DNA of 64,000 nt from Rhynchosporium graminicola (GCA_900074885.1 FJUW01000022.1:186001-250000); one strand, 5' to 3'; counted from the stretch's first letter, positions 13,257-25,840 are shown. Numbers and translations are program-made. Notes: a model not told the origin generated them from the letters alone.

Positions 13257-14663
13257 TCAAGCACCCTCGCTACCAAATTCAGCTGTCCACTCTTCGCTGC
13301 GCTTGATGTCCTCTTGTGATACTGTCGGTCTGGAACCCTTGACTGCCTTGATAAAGTCCTTGAGGAGAAGAGGAGGTTCGAGGAGCTTGTCGGAATCGAC
13401 TTCAGTCCAGGACATCTCCATTGCGCCAGCATCGCCGGGTGAACAGGGTGTCAACTTCTCGACACCGTTATCCATTGCCTAATGGAAAGTTAGTGTGTCG
13501 GATTGCAACTTGGTGGATGCACATGACTTGCCTTCTTGTAGTGCGTGGCCATCTGAATTTTCCGCACTGGCTGCATGAGCGCATCCTGTACCGCAATACT
13601 GATATCACTTCCCGAGTATCCCTCACTCAGTTCTCCCAAAGTCCTGAAATCTCCACCAGTGAGCTCGCAGGGTGTCGTTCCAACACTGATCTCGAACATC
13701 TTCGTTCGAGCTGGCAAATCTGGTAGTGAAATGTGCACACGCCTTTGGAAACGTCGACGAATAGCAGCGTCTAATTGCCATGGGATATTTGTTGCGCCGA
13801 GAACAAGAACTCCTTTACTATCACGACCAACACCGTCCATCTGTACCAGCATTTCTGTTTTGATACGTCGTGAGGCTTCTGATTCTCCTTCACCTCGCGG
13901 ACCACACAGAGCATCGACTTCATCAATGAAAATAATCGAGGGCTTGTTTTCCCGAGCCATTGCGAAGAGTTGCTTTACAAGTCTGGACTACATGTTAGCA
14001 CGTTCAACCCGACAAGACATGCTAAACATACCTTTCACTCTCTCCCATCCACTTGCTGACCAAGTCAGAACTACTGACACTGAAGAAAGTGCTATTTGCT
14101 TCCGTAGCCACAGCTTTTGCCAGATAACTTTTTCCAGTTCCGGGTGGTCCATAAAGCAGGATCCCTTTCCACGGCTGTCTCTTGCCTGTGAAGAGATGTG
14201 GGAACTTTATAGGCAAAATAACGGCTTCTTTCAGCGCCTCTTTCGCGCCCTCAAGACCAGCCACATCCTCCCATTTGATATTCGGCTTATCCTGCAAAAT
14301 GGCTCCAGCAAGCGCATTTCTCAACTTCTTACTATCAGCGTCGACTTCCTCCTCCCCATCCTTGCCCTTTCCCCCTCCACCAGTTCCGCTCCCATTCGCG
14401 CCGACCATCCCAGGCTTTTTGTTTTTCCCATCAGCGTCTGCTAAGTGCGACTTAAGCTTCTCTGCTCGTTCCATGTACTCGCCAGCCTTTGCCCTTATCA
14501 TCTCCTTGGATTTGGCGTTCTTTTCCCATTTCAGCGCTAGCATGAATAGTTCTAGGGACTGGTAGTATAATTGATATGCTTTCTCGTATTCTGCAGCCGT
14601 ATCTGCCTCGATGGCCTTCTTGACCACGTCTATTGCGCGGCCGAGGAAATCGGTATTCGACAT
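13257..14663 (-). CDS. VPS4: AAA ATPase Vps4 (ESCRT-III disassembly)
   Basis: Exons (minus) 14663-14032, 13982-13532 and 13478-13257 give 434 residues, close to the usual length of about 435. An N-terminal MIT domain (about 1-75) binds ESCRT-III tails. A Gly/Lys linker follows, then the AAA cassette with Walker A GPPGTGKS (172-179), Walker B IIFIDE (227-232, catalytic E232) and arginine fingers in [10 protein letters not shown]. The C-terminal part holds the beta-domain and final helix (around [11 protein letters not shown]). It acts at endosomes to recycle ESCRT-III during multivesicular body sorting. The first intron is GTATGT..CCAG with a GCTAAC branch. The second intron (13531-13479) has a GCAAGT donor and TTAG acceptor, a GC-AG intron; no GT donor nearby keeps the frame. 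Confidence 0.96.
13479..13531 (-). other. GC-AG intron in VPS4
   Basis: On the minus strand the exon ends in AAG and the intron starts GCAAGT, the favoured context for GC donors. It has an ACTAAC branch motif about 14 nt before the TTAG acceptor. Splicing joins THYKK to [12 protein letters not shown], which restores the family alignment. Confidence 0.8.
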
Positions 14664-15231
14664 GATGGAGTGCTTGTCTGGGTTCCGTAAACAATCGACA
14701 GCTGGCCGAGTGGAGGTGGCGGAGGAGCAAACAAGAAAGGGATCAGAAGATCTTATTTCTCTAACCACTTTGTTTTGCTACTACACCTTCGAATCGTGCT
14801 TGAGGTGGGGTAGTCGGTTTGGTTCAGATTGGCGGAAGCTGTAACGATGTAGATATCGTAAGTACAGCACTTGAAAGGACCCTCCGAAATACAGTGTCGG
14901 CTTTTAGACGTATATTTAAAGAGGTGGCCCTCTCTATTGCGACCCTGAAAAGTCCACTTGCTGGGGTTTTGGGAGACTGGTTGTTGATGGAGCGGGATAG
15001 CACTTGGCAGCTACCTCTTTTTGCCCCGCGATGTTGTTTTGGTGTTTGAACGCTAGTGGGGTGGCCCTGGTCCAGATTCTGGGGCTGCAAGCTTCTGAAA
15101 GCTACAGTACCTGTGAGCTTCTAATCAACTCATCCCTCCTAAAAATTGAGCTTCTGCATTGAAACACAGGAAGTAGAACTGAATACTCCTAGGAAAAAGA
15201 CACCGCGAAGGGAACACCATCAAGTGCAATT
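14664..15231. other. Divergent promoter region between VPS4 and prefoldin 6
   Basis: Shared upstream region of two divergent genes, about 570 bp. No gene recognised. Confidence 0.5.
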
Positions 15232-15838
15232 ATGGCAGCAGAAGCACAGCAAAAGCTCCAGAGCTTGACCGACGAGTACCAGAAGCTACAGCAAGGTAGG
15301 TAAGTCTAGCATTCTTTTCATAACTCTGATCTGATGCCCGTGTCCTAGATCTCCAAAAAAATGTCAATTCGAGACAACGGCTTGAGTCGCAACAACAAGA
15401 GAATAAAGCAGTCCAAAAGGTTAGGCGCATGGGAGCGAGACATTGAAGGCAGAAGCTAAGAAGTGCAGGAATTTGATGGGTTGAAAGATGATGCCAATAT
15501 CTACAAGATGGTTGGGCCAGTATTGCTCAAGCTGGAGAAGACGGAGGCTGTTATGGCTGTCAATGGTCGATTGGAGTTTATCGAGAACGAGATGTGAGGT
15601 CTGACGATTGTACGACAGAAGCAGATGCTGATCGACCTTGCAGAAAGAGAGTTGAGAAGCAGATAAGTGATGTTGAGAGCAAGAGTGATGAGGTGCGGCA
15701 ACAGGTAAGCCACGTAGCTATCTCAGCATTGCATCTCTCGGTTTCTCAGGCGGGCACTCAAGAAACTGACAACATTAGATCATACAAATCCAATCAGAAG
15801 CTCAACCACAAGCTGGTCAACCTCAAATTGCTGCATGA
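15232..15838 (+). CDS. YKE2: Prefoldin subunit 6 (beta-type)
   Basis: Five small exons: 15232-15295, 15349-15419, 15469-15593, 15644-15704 and 15779-15838, encoding 126 residues. All junctions keep frame. The protein is the expected beta-prefoldin: an N-terminal coiled coil (LQSLTDEYQKLQ, QRLESQQQENKAVQKEFDGL), a central beta-hairpin segment (IYKMVGPVLLKLEKTEA) and a C-terminal coiled coil (RLEFIENEIKRVEKQISDVE), then a Gln/Ala tail. Prefoldin is a cytosolic hexamer that hands nascent actin and tubulin to the chaperonin CCT. The high intron number for such a short gene is normal for this family in filamentous fungi. The donor of intron 1 was chosen at GTAGGT (15296) because the overlapping GTAAGT at 15300 breaks the frame. 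Confidence 0.93.
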
Positions 15839-16990
15839 TAGACAGATGGGATGTGGAATTGTCTCGGCGTTCGGAACAGCATGGGAGGCGTTTGATATCA
15901 AAAGGGATTTTGGCTACAGGAAAGATCTCCTGCTGCAAATGATTCCCAATACTACTATCTCACTTTGTTTCCGTGAACATTTTCGTGTCCTATTTCACTT
16001 TTGTAGCAATCCTACTTGTACAGGGGTCTGATTCTCCATTCTACACGACCCCAAGCGGGCTTTGTGCAAGGCGGGCGGCGAAAGCAGCTTTGTCAGATTG
16101 AGATCTTATTCGTTGCATTAATCTTTTGACAATCTACACTTTCATACCATGAACTTTGCGAGGGTTGCATCTAGAGCGATTGATTCGTGTGCGATCTGAA
16201 AGGCAAAGCTCAGTGGTTTCCGCTCCTCTGGACAGCAATTTCACAAAATACGGAGTCCAATCACGGATTATAGACATACGGCAGCTTGGGCGACTCACAG
16301 GCTCTGGAGAGTTCCGAATCGCTGTCCTACTAGCATCGTCCTCTTCCCTTCTCCATTATCCAGTTGTAGGGCCCAGCAGCCCAGCAAAGATCATCGTGGT
16401 CTTCAACTTGTATGTTGATTGACCATAGTGCAAATTTATACCTAATGAGTACCACTTGTGTCCCCAGAGAGAAATCTAGATGTTCCCCTGCTGGATTATT
16501 TTTTCCTTAATCAAGATCGCTACCTTTGTGGGCTTCGTAATGGGACACGTACAACAGCTCATTGCACAGACTTGGTCGAAGATAGTTTACCGCTATTGAT
16601 TTCATGCTTTGATTACATTGGAGATATTTTCGACCGAATTCAGCATGATCCGATAATGAAAAGCCCTCAATCAATTACTGGTTTGAGCATAATGCAGACA
16701 CCTCATACACGTCTATTCATGGATGAGTTTCAAGCAACGGCTATCACTGGTGTGGTGACGTGTGACGGTCGTCGGCCAACTATGCATGGTGTTCTCATGA
16801 TGTCAACAAAACCTCGCTTATTTATAATTTGCGCATCGGAGTTGTAGAAATATGCTTGGGTTGATGCGCTTAATTTCCACCTGACGCAAGTTCAATTGAA
16901 GATTATGCCCATAGCAATCGCGTTTAGTTCCTTCAATCAACACCAACAAAGTGCTTCTCGACAAATATGCCCAACTTCTGCCCCTTCCTC
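15839..16990. other. Convergent intergenic region, no gene recognised
   Basis: Lies between the 3' ends of the prefoldin and SET genes. Two plus-strand open frames (16156-16422 and 16458-16847) have no recognisable domain or splice-supported extension. Confidence 0.4.
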
Positions 16991-18823
16991 TCAGCGCTCC
17001 CTCAAGCATCTCTGACACTTACAAGCAGACCCGAACCAAGCTCTGAGCGCTGCATGGCGTTCGGTCTTCTTCAAAGCCAGAATCTCCGTAGAGATGTATG
17101 TTACGAAGATCTCTTCTCCTTTCTTAATAGTCTTCAGTGCTTTCATCTCCATGTCGCAGGCTGATCCAGACCTTGCGGCGATTCGCTCGGCGTTAGGCGC
17201 GCAGCTGTGATTGAACCAGCTGTAGGAAGGCGATAGAGATTTGTTAGGAACAGCGATATCGGCCTCCATGCAGTTGTTTCTGATGCGGCTCCTAGCTCAA
17301 GTCAGTTCGGCTTCCACTGAAACCTGGGCTGGTACAACTTACCACATAGTGAGTAAGACCCAAGTATCAAATCTCGTATCTGCGAAAATGTCAACACCTA
17401 GGATCTGAAGTGCAGTCATCGGACCCGATACCATTCCATTGAGTGACCATGTCATGTTGGAAGTATCGTTGTGGGCCACCAAAGGTGCAATACTTGAATG
17501 ATCAAGAGGATCGCATCCATCTTGAATGATCAGAGCGAGGAATCGAGCCAAAAATACCGGTGTATGATCTGGAAAGGCAATCTGGAAGTCTTTCAGTTCG
17601 CTCTTGCCAACCTTGTCGGCCCAGCCTGTGAAGTGACTCAAGGCAGTCTTTCCCATTGGATACCCTTCTCCCTCGTCTTTGCCACCATATGCTTTATGAG
17701 CGTTATCGATGATCTCGGAGAAATCCTTGCCGCATATAGATTTGTGGTAGCCCCAAGCACTCGTCTCGCATCTCTCGCGGCAGCAAAGGTAGATGGAACA
17801 GCAGGCAAGCGATCGAATAGTTCCACACGTTGCCAGATCTGTAAAACAATTCCCGCAATGTGTCTTTGGCTGTTCGAGCGAGACTGCAAACGGATGTTTC
17901 TCGCTGATGATAGTCTGACCTTTGGAGATTTTCTTGGTAGCAAATACACCGTAGCAAGAACCAGCGCTGGTATTGCTTACTTTACCTCCAATGAAAGACG
18001 GTCGAAGCTCCAAGCAATCTGACACTTGCTTCAAGTTCTGATTTGCAACTTGAATTGAATCTCTGCTCCTGGTGCGGTAGTCTACAGGCAACCAGGGATA
18101 ATTGCGGACACAGTATCTGCCGAAGCTGAGCAAGATCTTTTGTTCGTGAAATGGTAGGTGAGTGAGCATTCTGGCAAGGTTGTTGAAGGCTGATTGTGCA
18201 GCCACTCGGACAGTCTCGAATTCGGATGAGTAAAGAGGATAGAGAGTGCTGACTTCTGTGCAGGTTTTGATCACTTCTGGAAAGGCACCGAGCTCCATCA
18301 TTGAGTCAATCAAAATGCTGTAACTGAGGTGCTGTCAGCTATGAATGGTTTTGGTCAATGGAAAATACCGTATTACCTTGCTTTCCGAGCTATTCTGAGT
18401 ATCCCATTGATCATCTTCGGTGCTACCTTTTCATCCAGTCCCCAAATTACATCATCGACAAGAGTACTGTGCATAGCTGTAATGAATCGTACAGCATCGC
18501 CGAGCGATGAAGCTGAATCCAACCCAGCATTGCACAACAGAACTGACTTGTAAGTATCAGCCGCTGCCAGCTCTGGATATCCAAGTTGCATTAAGTAAAC
18601 ACTCCGTTGCTGCCAATAGGCATGCAAATAGGGTATGCTTCCGATGTTCTTGGTGGTGGTTATGAGGAAGTTCTGTAGGTCCTCGATTGCCTGTGGTGAA
18701 ATTAGTGGCCTATCTTTTCTCGAATGGTGTAGATATGCCTACCTTCTTAGGAAGTCGTCCTCCACTATTGATGAGGGGTGTGCTGCTGGGTTTCCAGAGC
18801 TTATGATCCCATAGGCGATCCAT
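16991..18823 (-). CDS. SET-domain protein of SMYD type with degenerate MYND finger
   Basis: Exons (minus) 18823-18743, 18690-18377, 18317-17343 and 17291-16991 encode 556 residues. Introns are about 50-60 bp with GTAGGC, GTAATA and GTAAGT donors. The N-terminal 200 residues are helical, TPR-like (YLHAYWQQRSVYLMQLGYPELAAADTY is split here only for reference to its start YLHAYWQQRS). The SET domain starts near residue 250 (GSCYGVFATKKISKGQ), is interrupted by a Cys/His cluster resembling a MYND finger (CGNC, CCSIYLCC, HKSIC), resumes with RIRNNCMEAD and the cofactor motif NHSCAPNA, and ends with a post-SET CKCQRC next to the stop. By family knowledge it is a lysine methyltransferase candidate; the substrate is unknown. 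The stop five residues after the post-SET cysteines is at the expected place. Confidence 0.85.
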
Positions 18824-21627
18824 GGTGAGAATAGTGAAGTTAATGCTGAACCTCACTAGATTTTCAGCTAGAGGTCTCGGAGAATGGAAGAGTGCTCCTG
18901 GAATCGCAGCACTAACTGTCCGAGTGCTGTGCCTTTGTTAATCGTTGAAAGCGACGTGCAATTGTTGTTACTTTATGGATTCAGGGAAGAAAATCCATGA
19001 ACGTTCGAAGTTGATATACTGTAGCCTGGGTAGATAGGCTCGAGGTGAATAGCAGACTGCGAAGTGAAATGAATGCTTGTTAGGTGTTTTCCAGACCCTA
19101 GAAAAACTACAGGAGTGTTTGCAAAGAATAATTAGTTGTATAACATGAAGAAACATATCTTTCACTATTCAAACAGTGTTTGTTTTTACCTCTCCTAATC
19201 GGATATCGGGGGAAATTTTACCTGCAGAGTTAGCACTAAATTCACACTTTCCTATACTGCTTTTCTTGCAAATGTGAGCTAATAATGTAGAAGTATGTAG
19301 ACAGTACAAATAATGGCACGTCCATAATTATAGAAGAGCTGCTCGAAAGGTGAACTGCACAACGTTTACGGCATTCTCAATATTCTGATCCGATTCCGTA
19401 AAGCCTTGATAGCTGCTTATTAACTATCTTGTACTATTCTTCGAAGAAATGCTTGGGAACTCTTCTATGACCTGATATATGCGTTCTTGCAATCAACAAA
19501 AGTAGTGCAATCCTAGCAGGGGAAGTCAAAGCCAGCTCAGCTCGACTTTGAGATTCTGTCTTGAGTATAAAGAGGAGCTAAAAGCTTCGAGTCTTCAATA
19601 TAACTGTCGTGAGAAGCTAACCAAAGTCTCTTCGCCTCTATGCATTGCAATACATGTCCTTGCATTTAGAATGCAGATCTCGTTGTGGCTATGATTCCTC
19701 GACAAGGACATCAGATTTGTAAATTAGCATATAAGCTATCGTCCTCCAAAAAATCTAGGCAAGGCTATGCGATTATCACTTGTGAGGTAAGGAGCTTGTC
19801 CTTCAAGTGATGAAACTGTATGCCTAGGAAGGTTCAGAAGGACTTTTAAGTAAGTAAAGACATTGTCTTTAGCTTATCAGGCACGAGTCAGCCCAGGTCT
19901 TTACGTTACTTAGGCTTGGTAAATACCGCTTGTAACACGGGGCCTCGGAAAATGAAAGAGTGTAGGCGCTCATGTAACGTCAAAACTGATTGATTATTTA
20001 TCACCTCTACTGCAAATATGAAATAATGGAACATGTCAAAGCTATCAGCCTTAAAACCCTAGTGCTATATTGATTTTCGGAACCCAAGAAATTTTCCGAG
20101 AATGCTTCTAGATCTAGAGGACGAGAAAGTTCAATATACTAATTCCTTGTTCTTATCTCTCTTTATCTAGCTTCTAAACGACATATATCTTCTTCTAGGA
20201 CTTCGAATTAGCTTTACTTCTTTCTACATTAAAAGAGTTCGTTTTCAGCTGGTGAAGGATTCTTCTGCTTTTTGAATTCAAGGTTTTGCCTACATCGCAT
20301 TAGTTTAATCTCAATAAAAGGAGATACTTAAATCATTTGAATTCTATTGATCACTTGTCTTTTGAGCTTTGAGAGTACGCCCAGCTCGACCTATGATCAT
20401 CTTTCGTGCTGCAATATCATCAGAGTCGCTATTATCAACCAAGCTGCCTCTGTAATCTGCGTGATAGTTTAGTGGCTACTATAGCAAACTTCGACTATGT
20501 TCTCCTTAACTTACGGAAGATTTTCGACTCCAGTATAGAAACCTATAGGCAATTAACCGAAAAGGGTCTAATAATAGATATCTTATAGTAGCGGTAGATC
20601 TAGATTTGATTATAGCCTCTAGATTTTTTATGATTGATAATTGAATTTTGACTATTAGAGGATGGATCTATTTTCCCGTGCTGCCGATCGATAGCAGTAT
20701 CAGTAAGCTTTCCGTACCACTTCACGATAGGGCTGCTTCGGCGTAGCACTCCTTCTTCAGTAAAGGGGGAAAATTAGCGGTCTCAAACGTGAGATCCAAC
20801 AGAAGCCCGCCGGAGCGCAGGCGTGATTCTTGACAACATTGAGATCGATCACACTCCATCCCTACGTGTTTCAGTGGATTTCTTGATTACTTACGAGCAC
20901 GATAGCTTATTGACCGCGTCCAAAATCCAACCTCGCCTTTGAAATCAGGAACTATTATATGACCTTGTCAAAGTCCAGGGAGGGTCGCCATTGTGAAGTG
21001 CAAAACTATTAGGGGCCGTTCTTTTTATGGCAGAAAATGTGTGAAGGGAGAGTGCTTTGTGTTGGTGGCTGGTGCCATTAATCATGTATACTGAAGGGGT
21101 ATATTCAGTATCACCTCAATTGAGAAGCCACCCACCGCCTCGGTCCTGAACTCCCTCAAGAGCCCAAACTTAACCTGGAAAGACGGCCAGGCAGCCCATA
21201 CAAGGAGTGGAGTTCTCATGCTTCTGTAGGCGGCAGCCGCCTAATCTATATCCCATACATTTCACTATTGCGATTCCGGAACCTCAGTCCCTGTGGTTTC
21301 CTCCGCCGCTTCGTGACCGCTTTTTGTCGCCGTGCATCTTTTTGGCTCGTAATCTCATGGTGTTCTCGGCTTTCTTCCTGCAGCACAAGATCGAATTAGA
21401 AATCAAAACTTAATATGTGGCAATAGGCAGAAGTCTGCAATTAAAGGAATGGAAGCTTCAGACACCCGGCGATTTCTTGAAGGCCTTGGCGTTTGAAACA
21501 CTGGGTTCTATGCTTTCACGGCCAAGCTTTCCGCGAATTTCGCCTCGGCTTTATGTCGTACCAAAAAAATTATTTTCTGATTCTTCTCAATCGGACGTTG
21601 ACGTTGATACCTTCTTACGTGTGAGTC
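18824..21627. other. AT-rich gene-free stretch, possibly decayed repeat DNA
   Basis: About 2.8 kb with no gene recognised. From roughly 19.0 to 20.7 kb the DNA is strongly AT-rich with many TA, CTA and TAG steps and frequent stops in all frames. This suits old, mutated repeat DNA, but no transposase or reverse transcriptase motif could be read. From 20.7 kb base composition recovers. Confidence 0.4.
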
Positions 21628-22292
21628 GTCTTCTTTTTTCACAACGTGCATCGCGTAACCACTGACTGGCCTTGACTTACGGCAGGAAATAGTAAACATA
21701 CAAATGCGCTACTAGCAGCGCACAATAGATGAATATTGAAAGCACCTACAGATGTTCAATTTTTTGCTTCTGTTCTGGTGACGTGACTCCCGGCACTCTC
21801 ATCTTGTAGATCTGGGCAAGCTCGTCGTGGAGGCGAGTGTGAGTTTCCTCTTTGTTGTCTGACTGACTTCGAGCCGTATCACATTGGATACTAATAGACT
21901 CCGAGGAGGCGACGTAGTATCTGCTGTCCAGAAGACCTTGATGAAGGACTTTGGGAACGTGACTTCTGAGAGCGTAGAGTGGCCAGACCGTTATCGCTTT
22001 AGAACTTGTCCTGACATATTTTTAGGATATAATCAAATACACACGAAACCAGGGAAATTAACTTATTAACTTTCTGTCCACCAGGCCCTGATGAACGAGC
22101 GTATGTGGTCTGGCCCAGTTTTGCTGGTATCGTGGATTTCTTGAACCCTTTATACCACTCTCGCGCAGCTTCAAGATCGGCTTCTTCACTCTCGCTGCCA
22201 GATGAGCCAGAATAGACCCTATAGTTCTGCACAAACACAAATTGTCCTCGTAATTGCGGTGCCAGAGACTGTAAAGCACGGTGTGCAAGCAT
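21628..22292 (-). CDS. ICT1-like mitochondrial peptidyl-tRNA hydrolase (RF-1 domain); 3' end unresolved
   Basis: Exon 1 (22292-22063) and exon 2 (22010-21750) are well supported: a basic, Ser-rich N-terminus typical of mitochondrial import, then the RF-1 domain with the catalytic motif GPGGQKVNKTSSK split by the intron, and further family segments (ALRSHVPKVLHQGLLDSRYY, RVPGVTSPEQKQKIEHL). The protein releases peptides from stalled mitochondrial ribosomes. The intron starts with an unusual GTTAAT donor. After exon 2 a GTAGGT donor is followed by an acceptor (CCGTAAG) that gives only about a dozen more residues, ending at 21628. The expected Lys/Arg-rich tail can be seen just there in a different frame (RDARCEKRRRLTRKK), so the 3' end is either mis-spliced in this model or frameshifted. 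Confidence 0.7.
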
Positions 22293-23235
22293 ATTGACGA
22301 ATAGAAAGCTGAGGGAGAAAGCAATCCAAGGACTTAGTAATAAGTGGGTTTACAATTCATGAGAGAGTTGGGAGAGCTTAGGCGTTATGTAATCCCTTTC
22401 ACAGCGCTTGGTTCTCGAGAATTATCCTGTAAACAGGCATTTGATGTACTCAGTGTGCACTTATCAAAAAAGAGACACGCCACTGACCTTTACCACAGAA
22501 TATGCAAGGAGATATTCGACGTTGAGATGGATTTTCGGCTAAAAATAAGGCTGGGGAAGATCATGAGCTTGTGTCTTTCGAGTCTAGTTCTAATCGGCCG
22601 CTAAAATCTGCTCTGGACTCGTGCAGGGATCATAATTCTGCATGTGCCTCTGCCTCGATCTAGCTTGGCTCAGTTCTTCTCGAAGCTTTCATCCTTCGCT
22701 CTTCTCCATAACCTGTGCCCTCCAACTCCCATCTTCCACCTTCCACCTCGAACAAACCCATCCAACAACCTCGCACTCAAGCAAACCATTGCCTCCTGGT
22801 ATTTTACCTGATACACAAATATAACATCAGCAATAGAAGGCACGTTTGGGCACGTTTGTCTCCAACCAAGGCACTTATTTGTGCATTCGATCAATCAGTC
22901 TGGCAGGCACCTGGTGGCAATCTCGAACGACTGCATATCATACGGACACTGGATCAGAACTTCTCACTCGCCTACCCATATCTTTCTCTCCCTTCTCTCC
23001 GCTTGACTGTTCCTGAGCCATCTCCTCCCCCTTGCCTCTTTCTTTCAGCCTTGGAGCTTTGTCTCCCATCAAATCAAGCCTTGCTCCCCAATCCTTCACA
23101 TTCGCCGCACAAAGTGCTTCTGCACCAGAGCCTTCCGACACAAAGACATTGTCATCGAACACTCTCTTTTAAGCCCATACTGCCGAGCCATCCAACATAT
23201 CTGTTTGTCGGAATCAGACAGACCCCATTCTCAGT
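22293..23235. other. Divergent upstream region and CT-rich leader of the NAB3-like gene
   Basis: The stretch 22.65-23.23 kb is strongly pyrimidine-rich on the plus strand, as in fungal promoters and leaders. The open frame there is low-complexity and overlaps the leader. No other gene seen. Confidence 0.45.
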
Positions 23236-25840
23236 ATGACGTCGACTCATCTTGATCCTACCCTTCCCTCCCCAGCTGTAGCTGCATCCGCAGAATCCAA
23301 ATTCGAGTCCATACCAGTGAAGCCCGGTTCCCCATCAGCCGACTCAAGTTTTTCCGATGCATACAATGAGGAGGAGAGAAAGGAAGACAAGATGGACATA
23401 ACGGTCAATCAAAGCTCGGAGGTCAGCGATGACTATGCGATGACTTTTGATTCTGATGGGGAGGAGCGCACAGATAGTAAGGACATAGCACAGGCAAACA
23501 TAAAGTCAGAGCCAATATCTTTGCCTGCTCAGATTACCCTGCCCTCTCCTTCTACTACTCCAATCGACATCAGTCCCGCCCAAAATACCATCCAACCAGG
23601 TCCAGCAGCTCTCCTCTCCCCTCCAAGCCTTCCTACCACACTTCCTAACTTCACTCACATATCCGAGAACTCTGATACCACTACAACCCAAATCCCGAAA
23701 GAAACGGCAGACTCAAAACAACAGACCTACGAAGCCATCGCAAATGGCGACATAGACATCCAGCAGCTGCTGGACAACATCACGGCCAATGCTGAGAAGA
23801 ATGAAGCTGCTATTGTCACTACACCGACCATTCAGCCATCTTCATCCATTCCAAAACCCAGCTTTGGCCTTCTCAGCCACTCGAGTCTTCCTCCACGCCC
23901 CAATCTCCCCCAGACGCGACCTTATGATGATCCTCCCACATATCATGCAAACACTTCAAGTCTTCCACCTGCCGCTAGTTCATATAGACCACCTGGTGTA
24001 GCTCCAGCTCTTATTGCTGCAGGCGCTCCAGGTACGTCAAGTGATCCTAGAGGTGGGCTGCTTCTTCCCCCTCCCCCTTCTGCATCTTTCTATCCCCCGT
24101 CTTCAGCACTTAGCCCCGTCACTCAAGCTTCAAGCTTTGGAATCAAACGCTTGCCTACTGCCACAGGCCAGAAGACTCAAAGCGTTGATTCCCAAGATGA
24201 AGCTGATGAACTAGATACGAAATGGGGTCCAGAAGTCCAGAGAGTTTATGATCAATTTCTTGATAAGGAGCGCGCTTATGTTACAGAAGGACTGTGGGAT
24301 AGGTTCCCGGTTAATTCTCGACTCTTTATAGGTATGAGAGCAAGACATACTTGCAAGATCATGACTGACAATTTCAAATAGGAAACCTTCCTAGCGAGAA
24401 GGTCACTAAGCGAGACATATTTCATGTATTCCATCCTTACGGCAAGATTGCTCAGATCTCAATCAAACAAGCTTATGGCTTCGTCCAATTTCATGATAGC
24501 TCGGCTTGCTATCTAGCACTCGATCGTGAGCAGGGGGCTGAAGTCAGGGGCAAGAAAATGCGTAAGTCATAGATCTGTTACTATTCAAGCTTTGGGCTAA
24601 CCTTTGTTCAGATCTGGAGATTTCTAAGCCACAGAAGAACACTCGCAATGTCTCATCCACGGGCCCAACTCCAATTGCTGGACGCAGATCAAAATCACCA
24701 GATTATGTCAGAGGCAATATGCCTGATCGTGGTGGTCATCATACACAAGGAGCTCGAAATGGGGAGCGCTACGATCGGTCAAATACTACCATGCGATCGG
24801 ATGAATATGGTCGTCCCTTGCGCGTTCGAGATGATTATCGTCCGGTCAGACAAGCCACACCGCCCAGGGGTAATCTTCGCAGCCGAGATGACTATTCCCC
24901 TCGGGACTCGTACGATGGTCGTGAGAGACGACGAAGTCGTTCACCGCCATTCGCTTATGGCCAAAGGGACAATGGACGGTATAGAGAGAGAAGTATGAGC
25001 CCAAGAGCTCGGGAAGCCATCGAGGACGATGATTTGCAGATCCCTCGGCGGGATCCTCGAGGTGTTCCTGATGTTCAGATCATACTTATGGATCAACTCG
25101 ACCGAGCCTTTGTTTCCTGGGTTGAGACTGAGATGCGGAACCGAGGCGTGAATGTCGAAATTATGTTTCTAAGTCCCCGTCTACCACTTCAAGCTGTCAT
25201 TCGAAGACAGATAATTGAAGGAGTTCATGCGGTTTCGAAGCTTGATATGCGATCTCAGAACAACAGCAAGATCCCTCTCCAAGTTTTCGATCGTCAAGGT
25301 GGGGCCAACAATGTTCGATTCGATGAGTACCAAGACCTGGACCCAAAGATTGCTGCAGAGCTGGTCCTTCGAGCCAAACAAACTCCAGAACAGGTCCAAC
25401 GACCCCAAGCATATTCCCAACCACAATATGCCCCCATCCAGCTACCATACCAACAACCAGTTCCTGCACCAGCAGTGCCTAATCTTGCTAGTCTGGTCGG
25501 TCAATTAGACAATGCTACGTTGCAAAAGCTTCTCGGTACTCTTCAACCCCAACAGCAATCAAACGGGCATGCTGTAGCAGCCAATACCTCAATTGATCTC
25601 GCTAGTCTCCTTGGTGGTTTCGCACCTCAACAACCGCCACCTCAGCAGCAAAGCTACCAGCCTCAACCACAAGAACAAGCTTCAGTTAACCCATATGCCA
25701 GTCTCCTCAGCAATCCTGCTCTAGCCGCTCTGCTTCAAAACAATGCACCCGCACAACAGCCTATCCAAGCACAACCTCCACCCCAGCAGTCCGCTCAACA
25801 GGTTCAGAACATTATGGCTCAACTTGCTAGATTTCGTTAA
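23236..25840 (+). CDS. RRM RNA-binding protein, Nab3-like
   Basis: Exons 23236-24331, 24382-24561 and 24612-25840 encode 834 residues. The N-terminal 340 residues are disordered, acidic first and then Pro/Ser-rich. One RRM (about 363-425) shows RNP2-like LFIGNLP and RNP1-like AYGFVQFHD. An Arg/Ser/Asp-rich segment follows (RRRSRSPP), then a conserved alpha/beta domain (VQIILMDQLDRAFVSWVETE, VEIMFLSPRLPLQAVIRRQI) resembling a tRNA-synthetase anticodon-binding fold, and a Gln/Pro-rich tail with repeated LASLL/LAALL helices. This order fits Nab3/Seb1-partner proteins that act with Nrd1/Sen1 in termination of short RNA polymerase II transcripts; yeast Nab3 also ends in a Gln/Pro-rich polymerising tail. 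Orthology is an inference. Confidence 0.82.

Noticed and set aside
13575..14444. 289-codon open frame on the plus strand
   Set aside because: It is antisense to VPS4 exons, whose product is clearly conserved.
17498..18022. 174-codon plus-strand frame
   Set aside because: It is antisense to the SET-domain exon and has no domain.
22715..23239. 174-codon plus-strand frame before the NAB3-like gene
   Set aside because: Low-complexity Pro/Ser/Leu sequence from a pyrimidine-rich leader; it overlaps the start of the real gene in another frame.
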